From Legionella fairfieldensis ATCC 49588 (lineage in GTDB: Bacteria > Pseudomonadota > Gammaproteobacteria > Legionellales > Legionellaceae), in the NCBI RefSeq assembly GCF_000621525.1, contig NZ_JHYC01000010.1, positions 1-64,000 of the forward strand: a stretch of 64,000 bases of DNA, given 5' to 3'. Positions 1 to 6,348 of the stretch are shown here, in pieces (the first letter of the stretch is position 1; every line of letters begins with the position of its first letter). The notes under the pieces are model-generated. The model saw nothing but the letters and a program-made list of their open reading frames with translations, was not told the DNA's origin and did not search any database. The translations under genes were made by a program, and so were the position numbers.

Positions 1-294
1 AAGCAGATACGTTGTGATAATGGGCCTGAATACGTAAGCCATAAGCTCGCAAGATGGGCTAAAAATCACGATATTGAGCTTGTATTCATTCAGCCAGGTT
101 GTCCGCAGCAAAATGCCTATATTGAGCGCTATAATCGTACTGTTCGGTATGACTGGCTTAATCAATACTTATTTGAGAGTATTGAACAAGTCCAGGAACA
201 GGCCACCAAGTGGCTTTGGTCTTATAACAATGAACGTCCTAACTCGGCTATTGGAGGTATACCACCCAAAAGAAAATTGGCTCTAGCAGCCTAG
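1..294 (+). CDS. IS3-family transposase (OrfB), C-terminal 97 residues, cut by window edge
   Basis: Frame 1 is open from base 1 to a TAG at 292-294. It encodes the end of a DDE integrase-core transposase. The segment CDNGPEYVS carries the second catalytic Asp, and the stretch PGCPQQNAYIERYNRTVR carries the catalytic Glu (QNAYIE). The tail has the common IS3 pattern WSYNNERPNSAI...PPKRKLALAA. The N-terminal part and OrfA would lie upstream of the window. The family is recognised from motifs and the subgroup is not resolved. An internal ATG at 74 is not the real start, because the frame is open and homologous upstream of it. Confidence 0.9.
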   Translation, partial: KQIRCDNGPEYVSHKLARWAKNHDIELVFIQPGCPQQNAYIERYNRTVRYDWLNQYLFESIEQVQEQATKWLWSYNNERPNSAIGGIPPKRKLALAA

Positions 295-345
295 GTTTCT
301 ACTTTTAGTGTCAGTTAAAAATGGGGGGATTACCGATACACCCCA
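1..345 (+). mobile_element. Right end of an IS3-family insertion sequence
   Basis: The transposase fragment ends at 294 and is followed by about 40-50 bp of non-coding IS end, including the G-run and GATTACC around 327-340. The exact inverted-repeat tip cannot be fixed because the left end is outside the window. It lies near 335-345, where the reading frame of the interrupted minus-strand gene changes from protein-like to IS-derived sequence. Confidence 0.7.
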
Positions 346-666
346 GCATCTTATCCTTTTTCCATCAATATTCATTGATAGGATATGAATAATCAAATTT
401 TTTCCATAAGTGTTGTCTATCTTAATATCTTGAGTATTACTTGTTTTTGTAGTAATTCTCCCAATTGAATTTCCATTACGATGGAACTCTATTAATATCT
501 CGATATTGGATAAAGATACATTTTTTATTTTGGAATCTTTATGATATTTAATATGATAGGATTCCTTGCCTGCATAGGCGTTTATTGCTGTGAAGAAAAA
601 AATAACAATAAGAACAACCTTAAAAAAGCTCATTTTTTCTATTTTAGACAGTCTGATATGCTTCAT
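283..666 (-). pseudogene. Small secreted protein of unknown function, 3' end replaced by IS sequence
   Basis: Translation starts best at the ATG at 666, about 9 nt after an AAGGGGG ribosome binding site; the in-frame ATG at 675 is too close to that site. The N-terminus has a hydrophobic signal peptide with an AYA-G cleavage pattern (MSFFKVVLIVIFFFTAINAYAG). The body is short and beta-rich with no family I recognise. The last roughly 15 codons (after CWGVS) read through the end of the neighbouring IS3-type element and stop inside its transposase gene on the opposite strand. The native C-terminus is therefore lost. Whether the chimeric protein is stable is unknown. Confidence 0.7.
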
Positions 667-886
667 GTGAGTCATGCCCCCTTATTTTTTTGATATTCCA
701 ATAAAAATTTTCATGTTCCCCAGTTCTATAAAATTAATATTAATCCTTCTTCTGCATACATATAATCCCTCCAAGTTTAGACTACACAAAACAAATTTTT
801 GAGGGGCAATGAACGTAAGTCTGATTCAGAGTATCCTTTGACAATATATAACCCAATCATTAATGCATCGTATTCTACTCCTCTGT

Positions 887-1000
887 TCTGCGTCACTGCA
901 ATTTTGTGCAGTGACGCAGAAAACCAACCTTGATTTTACCGGGTAAAATCAAAACATTAGCGCATTTTGTCCTGGCGCCCGTCTGGCGTCAGGACAAAAT
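887..1000 (+). other. Array of three strong stem-loops upstream of the first ribozyme
   Basis: There are three hairpins in 114 bp. (1) 887-900 pairs with 907-920, a perfect 14-bp stem with loop ATTTTG. (2) 930-939 pairs with 943-952, 10 bp with a 3-nt loop. (3) 964-979 pairs with 985-1000, 16 bp including one G-T wobble, loop CGTCT. None is followed by a clear T-run, so they are not obvious terminators. They could form a structured 5' leader, a folded recombination site for the adjacent recombinases, or REP-type repeats. The rest of 676-886 shows no gene I can support. Confidence 0.75.
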
Positions 1001-1047
1001 TCTCTTCTTCAAACCCTTGCGCAGCAAGCACCGCTTTGGTACTTTTT

Positions 1048-1120
1048 AATGAAGCACAACTGAAGAGCTGGTGTGATTCCAGCGAAACGTATCCAACGTC
1101 TTGTGCAAAGCCACTTCATT
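1048..1120 (+). ncRNA. Hammerhead ribozyme, copy 1 (type I topology)
   Basis: The full hammerhead core is visible on the plus strand. Stem I pairs GCACAA 1054-1059 with TTGTGC 1101-1106, with an outer helix AATGAA 1048-1053 with TTCATT 1115-1120. The core strand CTGAAGA is at 1060-1066 (position 7, the A, is a variable site). Stem II is GCTGG 1067-1071 with CCAGC 1079-1083, loop TGTGATT. GAAA is at 1084-1087. Stem III is ACGT 1087-1090 with ACGT 1096-1099, loop ATCCA. The cleavage nucleotide C is at 1100, after GU. Self-cleavage is predicted between 1100 and 1101. Bulge 1107-1114 in stem I could contact loop II, as in fast natural hammerheads. It lies about 330 nt upstream of the recombinase operon, on the same strand. 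Confidence 0.88.
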
Positions 1121-1202
1121 CCCTAACTCTGTGGCTAGACGTTCAGTCGGGAAAACCATCTAGGAATCTCTGCCATCCGGCAGGGCAACTCCCTCGGGAG
1201 TT
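1048..1202 (+). repeat. Diverged direct repeat, copy 1: ribozyme plus downstream hairpins
   Basis: This block aligns with 3821-3974 over its whole length, although the sequence has diverged. Shared anchors are ACAACTGAAGAG, GATT, GCGAAAC or ACGAAAC, TCTTGTG, GCCA, TTCCCTAA, GGC and GGGAAA. After the ribozyme, TTCCC 1119-1123 pairs with GGGAA 1149-1153. CTGCC 1170-1174 pairs with GGCAG 1179-1183, and AACTCCC 1187-1193 faces GGGAGTT 1196-1202. The downstream hairpins differ in sequence between copies but stay pairable, which points to conserved RNA (or folded DNA) structure rather than coding potential. Confidence 0.75.
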
Positions 1203-1237
1203 TAAGTCAATTTATTTCAATTTGACCATGGACTTGT

Positions 1238-1267
1238 GACAAGGCCCATTGTCTTGTCGTTTTTATT
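1238..1267 (+). terminator. Candidate rho-independent terminator after the structured leader
   Basis: GACAAG 1238-1243 pairs with CTTGTC 1253-1258 and is followed by GTTTTTATT. A transcript starting upstream of the ribozyme could end here as a short non-coding RNA, or read through into the recombinase genes at 1450. The stem is only 6 bp, so strength is uncertain. The remaining leader, 1268-1449, shows no further clear structure or gene. Confidence 0.4.
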
Positions 1268-1449
1268 AATCAGCAAAATAAGGAGAAATAACCACTAGAA
1301 AAACTGTAATAATCGGCGAGATCGTTTGCCTTATAACGATTGTTTTGCCCCCCAACTTCGAGCTTTATGGCTTTTGCCAGGTTTCATTTTTGAGTGAGCC
1401 GCTCGACCAACACTAAACCAGAAACAGGGCAAATGAATTTTCGGATTGG

Positions 1450-2256
1450 ATGATGAGACAATATTCCTTAAGACAAACTGCTAATCGGTACTTTCAGCTT
1501 GATAACCGAGGCAGCTATCAAGAAAAGAAAAAGCGTGCTTACGTCATACAAAAAATGATTGATGATTTATTTTGCATTGGTGATGTGCCTACCTCATGGC
1601 AAGTCATGAAATCAGAGCATATTCAAAAGCTGGTTGAATATTGGAAAAAAGACCGTGTCAAAGACGCCACGATTATGCGTTACATGACAATTATCAGAAA
1701 TTATTTACAGGATATTGATTGTCAAATACTCAATATTGATAACAAATCCTTGCAATTGCAAAGAAAAAAGCCAAAACGCCAACGATTAAAATGGCAACCT
1801 AACCTCTGGGAATCATTCTCTGATAGGACACCACGTATCATCATGGCACTGCAAACACAATTTGGCCTAACTTTTAGTGAAGCAATACATATTAGGCCAG
1901 GTATCCATATTAAAGAACATAAACTCTCGCTCACACGCGAGATCACTTTTAACTCGGTGGATAGAACCATTCCTATCAGAAATGAAATCCAAAAAAATAT
2001 TCTGTCTGATTTAGAACAACTAACCAATAGGCAAAGCCTGGTACATTTTTTTAGCTACAAACGCATCAAGCTAGATTGGAATCATGCACTGGTAGACCAC
2101 AGCATCCCAATAAAAAAATCCTGGCGTTATTTATATGCAAGACAGATGTACGAATACTTACTACCGATTCTGGGCAACTACCAAACCTGTTTAGTATTAC
2201 ATGATGAACTGGGAATAAAATCCCGCAACACACTATGGGCATACCTCCATGAGTAA
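1450..2256 (+). CDS. Tyrosine-recombinase-like protein with altered catalytic site
   Basis: This 268-residue protein has a SAM-like core-binding N-terminal half (about 1-110) and a C-terminal half that aligns by eye with the catalytic domain of the next gene. At the box I position, where the neighbour has GLRREES, this protein has GLTFSEA (139-145), so the first catalytic Arg is replaced by Thr. At the HxxR site it has K223-S-W-R226, losing the His. A terminal Tyr (Y265, in LWAYL) remains. It may be a non-catalytic partner or accessory DNA-binding subunit of the intact recombinase. Its stop overlaps the next start by 8 bp, suggesting coupled translation. The start follows a weak GGATTGG ribosome binding site. 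Confidence 0.75.
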   Translation: MMRQYSLRQTANRYFQLDNRGSYQEKKKRAYVIQKMIDDLFCIGDVPTSWQVMKSEHIQKLVEYWKKDRVKDATIMRYMTIIRNYLQDIDCQILNIDNKSLQLQRKKPKRQRLKWQPNLWESFSDRTPRIIMALQTQFGLTFSEAIHIRPGIHIKEHKLSLTREITFNSVDRTIPIRNEIQKNILSDLEQLTNRQSLVHFFSYKRIKLDWNHALVDHSIPIKKSWRYLYARQMYEYLLPILGNYQTCLVLHDELGIKSRNTLWAYLHE

Positions 2257-3148
2257 ATCAAAGCTGAAAAGCGCATTATTTTCGATCAATGAATGTGTCA
2301 AAGAGTTAGGCGTATATTCCCATGCCAGCAAAGCCGACACACGCCATATCTTAAATCGCTGCATTAAGGATCTACATGACCAGGGTTTTATGGTTGCTCA
2401 TGTTAAAGGGCTAAAATCAAAACACATTTATGTGTTAGTAGAGCACTGGAAAAAACTGGGTAAAAACCCCGCTACTATCAAAAATTACATGTCTAAACTA
2501 AGGAAGTTATCTATCTGGCTCAATAAACCAGAATTGATCAAGCCGAGCAATGATCATTATCAAATTGACAAGCGGAATTATGTGCCAACACATAACAAAG
2601 CCATCACTAACGTAGATTTCTCAAAATGCGAAAATCCAATGATACGTCTATCTCTTGAGGCCCAATGCCTCTTTGGTTTACGCCGTGAAGAGTCAATGAA
2701 ATTAGTTATCAGTGATGCTTGGAGAGGGGACCGTCTAATATTAAAATCCAGCTGGACAAAAGGCGGTATTGGGAGATCCATAGATATCACCAACGATGAA
2801 CAAAAAGAATGGCTAGAAAAAGCGATTAAGCAAGTACCTCATGGTCGATCATTGATCCCCAAAGGCAAAACCTATAAACAATATTTAAGGCAATACCAAA
2901 CTGAAACAGAAAAGCTGGGACTTAAAAAGTGCCATGGTCTGCGTCATGCCTATGCTCAAAAAAGATATCATGAAATCACGAGTCAGCTTTCTCCAGATAA
3001 ACAGTCATTAAAATGTCCAATTGAGGGTGGAAAATCATCTAAATATTTGTCTCAATCAGAAAAAGCAATAGATCGTGAAGCCCGTGGAATTATAAGTAGA
3101 GACCTCGGCCACTCCAGAGTATCCATAACCAAAATTTATTTAGGCTGA
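2249..3148 (+). CDS. Site-specific tyrosine recombinase (integrase), catalytically intact
   Basis: This 299-residue protein has an N-terminal SAM-like core-binding domain (about 15-95) and a catalytic domain holding all expected residues: R145 in GLRREES, a likely Lys at 171 in KSSWTKGG, H229 and R232 in HGLRH, H288 in GHSRV, and the nucleophile Y297 two residues from the end. It would cut and rejoin DNA at short att sites. It overlaps the preceding degenerate paralogue and ends convergently with the acetyltransferase gene (9-bp overlap). The pair lies between two hammerhead ribozymes and upstream of ssb/ardA, consistent with a small integrative element. The target site is not identifiable here. 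Confidence 0.88.
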   Translation: MSKSKLKSALFSINECVKELGVYSHASKADTRHILNRCIKDLHDQGFMVAHVKGLKSKHIYVLVEHWKKLGKNPATIKNYMSKLRKLSIWLNKPELIKPSNDHYQIDKRNYVPTHNKAITNVDFSKCENPMIRLSLEAQCLFGLRREESMKLVISDAWRGDRLILKSSWTKGGIGRSIDITNDEQKEWLEKAIKQVPHGRSLIPKGKTYKQYLRQYQTETEKLGLKKCHGLRHAYAQKRYHEITSQLSPDKQSLKCPIEGGKSSKYLSQSEKAIDREARGIISRDLGHSRVSITKIYLG

Positions 3149-3676
3149 CACTTTTTGTTTTTTTAGCTTTTCAATACACAATTTCATTTTATAATGTGGC
3201 ACTGGATGCCATGAAGCTAGAAATTCTCCAATAATTTCAAAACCAACCTTTTTATAAACATGAACCGCACGCTCATTAGAGATCTCAGGATCAATAAGCA
3301 CTATTTTTGCATCAGAAAATTGACTTAAAATAAACTCATGAATCATCCATACTGATAATCCCTTACCGATATAATCCAATCTGCAAATGAATAAATCTAG
3401 AGTAACTGCACCATCAAGATATTCTTCTGATTTCTCTATTTCAGAAGTAATTAAATAAGCGAATGGGATTTCATTATCATAGGCTATCCAATGAGTAGCC
3501 CACGATTCCCCATCACTTAAAAATTGATCAATGTCTTTAATCGTATTACTTAGACCATCACCATGAAGCCATTCATTAATATGTGGCTGATGAATCCACG
3601 CCAGAACAAGTTCATGTTGAGATTTATTCATTGGTCTGAAACAAAAACGCAACTCATTTGAGGAGGCTTTAATCAT
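3140..3676 (-). CDS. GNAT-family N-acetyltransferase (AAC(6')-like)
   Basis: This 178-residue protein has a GNAT fold. An early FRPM...LVLAWIHQPHINEWL segment resembles the start of AAC(6')/IucB-type acetyltransferases. Motif A is in LDYIGKGLSVWMI (acetyl-CoA pyrophosphate loop). Motif B is in DPEISNERAVHVYKKVGFE. It would transfer an acetyl group from acetyl-CoA to an amine. The substrate is not evident, and aminoglycosides, siderophore precursors or protein N-termini are all possible. It is convergent with the recombinase operon and is the only other gene between the ribozymes, so it may be cargo. No strong ribosome binding site precedes the start. Confidence 0.8.
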   Translation of the reverse strand: MIKASSNELRFCFRPMNKSQHELVLAWIHQPHINEWLHGDGLSNTIKDIDQFLSDGESWATHWIAYDNEIPFAYLITSEIEKSEEYLDGAVTLDLFICRLDYIGKGLSVWMIHEFILSQFSDAKIVLIDPEISNERAVHVYKKVGFEIIGEFLASWHPVPHYKMKLCIEKLKKQKVSA

Positions 3677-3820
3677 CTAAATAATACTCAAATAACGGGG
3701 AGCTAATCTTTGAATTGTATCACTTATCAGAAAACTGTGTATTAATAAATTTTCAAATAAGTTCATTTACTATCATTTGGAAAAAGCGCTTGATTTCCAG
3801 TTCTGGCTTGATAATCTAAA

Positions 3821-3888
3821 AGCAACACAACTGAAGAGTCAGTGCGATTCTGACGAAACCTACAGGTCTTGTGATATGCCATCTTGTT
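3821..3888 (+). ncRNA. Hammerhead ribozyme, copy 2 (type I topology)
   Basis: Stem I pairs CACAA 3826-3830 with TTGTG 3869-3873, with an outer helix AGCAA 3821-3825 with TTGTT 3884-3888. The core CTGAAGA is at 3831-3837. Stem II is GTCAG 3838-3842 with CTGAC 3850-3854, loop TGCGATT. GAAA is at 3855-3858. Stem III is ACC 3858-3860 with GGT 3865-3867, loop TACA. The cleavage C is at 3868 (GUC), with cleavage predicted between 3868 and 3869. Compared with copy 1, stems II and III have different sequence but full pairing, while core and loop II (TGyGATT) are kept. The stem I bulge 3874-3883 shares GCCA with copy 1. It lies about 200 nt upstream of the small gene/ssb/ardA set. Confidence 0.88.
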
Positions 3889-3974
3889 CCCTAATTCCAT
3901 GGCAAAGCGTTTAGCAGGGAAACCCCATCAGGAGTTGTCTTTACGGCCTTGCGCCCGAGGAGTGCTTCGAGCAC
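3821..3974 (+). repeat. Diverged direct repeat, copy 2: ribozyme plus downstream hairpins
   Basis: This is the partner of 1048-1202 in the same orientation. After the ribozyme, TTCCC 3887-3891 pairs with GGGAA 3917-3921, and CTAA near 3891 can pair with TTAG 3911-3914 inside it. A short terminal hairpin GTGCT 3962-3966 with AGCAC 3970-3974 takes the place of the last hairpin of copy 1. The stretch 3677-3820 before it shows no gene. From 3975 to 4088 there is a further small stem (TAGTCCC...GGGGCTA near 4045-4062) just before the next gene. Confidence 0.72.
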
Positions 3975-4088
3975 ATCATCATTAATAACCAGGTAAATCA
4001 ACCGATGTTTCGGTGATCTTTTTGCATAACCCAATTGGGATTAATAGTCCCTTTGGGGCTAATCCTCCCTATTTCCAAGGAGCCTATA

Positions 4089-4283
4089 ATGCAACAACTG
4101 GAACCAGCACAATTTGAGATCGAACATTTGCTGTTTGAGCTGAATTGTTGTGTCAATGATTTAAGTCGCCACCGACTGCAAATCAATCCCCATGATATTC
4201 AGCAAGCAGAGTTAAGTATGCACAAACTGGAATCTCTGATTTCTTTTGTCAAACTGTTTGATACTCAACGAATCGCTTGTTGA
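4089..4283 (+). CDS. Small hypothetical protein upstream of ssb
   Basis: This 64-residue protein starts at ATG 4089, about 6 nt after an AAGGAG ribosome binding site. The longer frame starting at 4035 has no such signal. The sequence (MQQLEPAQFEIEHLLFELN, then CCVNDLSRHRLQI, ending KLFDTQRIAC) is predicted to be mostly helical and acidic to neutral, with no family I recognise. Its place directly before ssb and ardA suggests it belongs to the transfer or establishment genes of a mobile element. Function unknown. Confidence 0.7.
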   Translation: MQQLEPAQFEIEHLLFELNCCVNDLSRHRLQINPHDIQQAELSMHKLESLISFVKLFDTQRIAC

Positions 4284-4306
4284 TTGAAACGATTTAAGTC
4301 TTATCT

Positions 4307-4352
4307 GCATAACAGAAAACCATCTGCCTATGCGGATGTTTTTCTGTTATGC
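4307..4352 (+). promoter_or_regulatory. Long hairpin in the ssb leader
   Basis: GCATAACAGAAAA 4307-4319 pairs with TTTTCTGTTATGC 4340-4352 (13 bp). It continues, after one mismatch, with CATC/GATG around a loop of about 10 nt. There is no T-run after it, so it is unlikely to be a simple terminator. It could modulate ssb translation or mRNA stability, or be a protein-binding operator. The ssb ribosome binding site (CAGGAG) lies 20-25 nt downstream. Confidence 0.55.
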
Positions 4353-4383
4353 GCTCACATTTAACAAATAACAGGAGAATACA

Positions 4384-4806
4384 ATGACTGCATCTTTAAA
4401 CCGCGTTCAATTAATCGGCAATTTAGGGGCTGATCCTAAAAGCATCACCGGAAAAGACGGACAATCTTTTGTCACAGCCACTTTAGCAACCAATGAGTCA
4501 TTCAAACAGAATGATGAATGGCAAACCAGAGTGGAATGGTATCAGCTAGTGCTTTTTGGAAAGCTGACTAAAGTGACTGAATATTTAAAGAAAGGGGCGC
4601 AAGTATACCTTGAAGGCAAACTACGTTCTAATCAATGGACTGACAATGAAGGTAAAGCGCGTCAAGCCTTAAGCATTGTTGTCAGCCATATTCAGCTACT
4701 CAGCACACCCAAATCTACTGATGAATCAAGCAGCAAAACCGCAGAACAGCACATGGCTCAGATGCGAGAAATACTGCAACCCGATTCAGAAGAACTACCG
4801 TTTTGA
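4384..4806 (+). CDS. ssb: Single-stranded DNA-binding protein, mobile-element type
   Basis: This 140-residue SSB has an OB-fold domain over residues 5-108, opening with SLNRVQLIGNLGADP and containing WQTRVEWYQLVLFGKL and YLKKGAQVYLEGKLRSNQW. A short linker follows, and the acidic tip SEELPF is a variant of the DDDIPF tail that recruits partner proteins. It would coat single-stranded DNA during transfer or replication of the element. It is shorter in the linker than typical chromosomal SSBs. It follows the small gene at 4089 and precedes ardA, an arrangement common on plasmids and integrative conjugative elements. A clear AGGAG ribosome binding site is present. Confidence 0.95.
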   Translation: MTASLNRVQLIGNLGADPKSITGKDGQSFVTATLATNESFKQNDEWQTRVEWYQLVLFGKLTKVTEYLKKGAQVYLEGKLRSNQWTDNEGKARQALSIVVSHIQLLSTPKSTDESSSKTAEQHMAQMREILQPDSEELPF

Positions 4807-4816
4807 TCATACCCTA

Positions 4817-4841
4817 CCACGGGAGCAAGCTCCTGTGTGGG
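4817..4841 (+). other. Stem-loop between ssb and ardA
   Basis: CAC then GGGAG (4818-4825) faces CTCCT then GTG (4830-4837) around a CAAG loop, with one G-T pair. It sits just after the ssb stop and 30-50 nt before ardA. It may act as an intercistronic stability element or REP-like unit. No T-run follows. Confidence 0.45.
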
Positions 4842-4871
4842 ATTGCCCCCTTAACACAAGGAGATAATCCC

Positions 4872-5378
4872 ATGGACACCCCTTCAATCTACGTTGCCTG
4901 TTTAGCCTCTTACAATAACTCCATATTGTATGGTGTTTGGATAGATGCCACGCAAAGCGAAGATGACATCATAGAAGAAATCTGGGAAATGCTGGATAAC
5001 AGCCCTGAACCCAATGCTGAAGAATATGCCATACATGATTATGAAGGATTCGGCAGCATCAAAATCCATGAGTACGAATCAATATGCAATATTGTGGAGT
5101 ACACCTCATTTATCCAAGAACACGGGGAGCTGGGTTTAGCTCTTCTCTCTGACTATTCGATAGATGATGCACAAACTATGTTGGAGGAGCATTACCAAGG
5201 TTGTTATGATTCAGAGGTTGATTTTTCCAGGCAGTTATTTGATGACTGTTATGCCCATCAATTGCCGGATAGTTTGATCTGCTATTTTGATTATGAAGCT
5301 TTTGCTCGTGATCTTTTTATTAGTGATTATTGTTCGGTAGAGTTTGGTGGACAGGCATATATTTTTTCAAGCTATTAA
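4872..5378 (+). CDS. ardA: Antirestriction protein ArdA
   Basis: This 168-residue, very acidic protein starts at ATG 4872 after an AAGGAGAT ribosome binding site; the frame extension to 4803 overlaps ssb and is not needed. The N-terminus SIYVACLASYNNSILYGVW is the typical ArdA opening. The middle DYEGFG...IHEYESI and the many Asp/Glu residues match the family. ArdA is an elongated DNA mimic that binds type I restriction enzymes and blocks them when foreign DNA enters a cell. With ssb it indicates a region that has moved between cells. A hairpin terminator overlaps its stop codon. Confidence 0.93.
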   Translation: MDTPSIYVACLASYNNSILYGVWIDATQSEDDIIEEIWEMLDNSPEPNAEEYAIHDYEGFGSIKIHEYESICNIVEYTSFIQEHGELGLALLSDYSIDDAQTMLEEHYQGCYDSEVDFSRQLFDDCYAHQLPDSLICYFDYEAFARDLFISDYCSVEFGGQAYIFSSY

Positions 5379-5402
5379 GCCCCTCTTTGGGGCTTCTTTT
5401 CT
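5377..5402 (+). terminator. Rho-independent terminator of ardA
   Basis: AAGCCCC 5377-5383 pairs with GGGGCTT 5389-5395, loop TCTTT, followed by CTTTTCT. It begins inside the ardA stop codon. It closes the ssb-ardA transcript. Confidence 0.85.
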
Positions 5403-5514
5403 ACTAGTTTAAACTCTAAAACCACTTTGAAACTTCTATTAGGTTTTAAACAAGTATTATAGCCCGTTGATTCAATGTTACAATAATCGATTATTTAACT
5501 CAAAATGAACTGAA

Positions 5515-6348
5515 ATGGGTTCTGGTGTATTTATAATTTTATCCGCAATACTCCATGCAACATGGAATACATTTGCCAAACGCAATTCAACTCCCTATTA
5601 CGAAGTATTGGGAATTATGAGTTTTGCAACTGTATTCTCGCTTCTATTTATTCCTCTTTTCTCTGGTCCATTGTTTGAAACATCTGATTCCTTTTTATGG
5701 GCACTAACCTCCGGTTTATTTGAAGGAGGCTATATAATCACATTAGCTATCAGTTTTAGTCAGTCTTCGCTTGGGAAAGCCTACATTATTATGCGAGGTA
5801 GCGCCATGGTAATTGTCTGGTTTATCTCAGCATGCTTCCTTGGTGAAAATATAAATTTATTTAGTGTCATTGGTGTATCCTCTGTTCTTTTTGGATTGAT
5901 ACTAACAAGCCAAACTTTTAACCCTGATCAATCAAGACAACTGTTATTTCCTGTTCTATGTGGCATCTGCATTGCTGGTTATCATTTATGCTACGGTCGT
6001 TCTTTAGCATATGGTGCAAACCCAGCTGCGCTCTTTTCTGCAGCTTTATGGATTGCTTTGCCTTGTGTTTTTCTTTTGATGAAGAAAAAACAAAGACAAA
6101 TATTCAAAGAACAAGTTAAATCCAATTGGAAAATGACTTCTCTAGGAGGAATTATAAGTGCATTATCTTTCTTGCTATTTTTAATTGGATTGCGTCATGC
6201 TGAAGCTGGTCTAGCCCTTACTCTTCGTAATACCTCAGTGGTATTTGCGCAAATATTTGCTTATTTTATTGGTGAAAAGATTTCCCAATATCAGTGGATT
6301 GGAGCTTTACTGGTAGCTTTTGGTGCTAGCTTAATATATCCATACTAA
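5515..6348 (+). CDS. EamA/DMT-family membrane transporter
   Basis: This 277-residue, very hydrophobic protein has about ten membrane segments and two EamA-type halves. The first half begins ILSAILHATWNTFAKRN and the second begins near residue 143. The ending AEAGLALTLRNTSVVFAQIFAYFIGEKISQYQWIGALLVAFGASLI has the usual EamA C-terminal pattern. It probably exports a small metabolite across the inner membrane. Its 3' end overlaps the convergent 373-residue gene by 23 bp, so it may serve the neighbouring oxygenase cluster, which is inference from position. The start has only a weak ribosome binding site. Confidence 0.85.
   Translation: MGSGVFIILSAILHATWNTFAKRNSTPYYEVLGIMSFATVFSLLFIPLFSGPLFETSDSFLWALTSGLFEGGYIITLAISFSQSSLGKAYIIMRGSAMVIVWFISACFLGENINLFSVIGVSSVLFGLILTSQTFNPDQSRQLLFPVLCGICIAGYHLCYGRSLAYGANPAALFSAALWIALPCVFLLMKKKQRQIFKEQVKSNWKMTSLGGIISALSFLLFLIGLRHAEAGLALTLRNTSVVFAQIFAYFIGEKISQYQWIGALLVAFGASLIYPY

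Noticed and set aside
967-1239. 90-codon open frame over the first ribozyme
   Set aside because: It covers the hammerhead and hairpins, has no ribosome binding site and no protein-like features; the structural signals explain the region better.
1048-3974. Integron with gene cassette (recombinase plus acetyltransferase plus hairpin sites)
   Set aside because: The recombinase lacks an obvious IntI-type pattern and no attC core sites are seen; the repeats resolve as hammerhead ribozymes instead.
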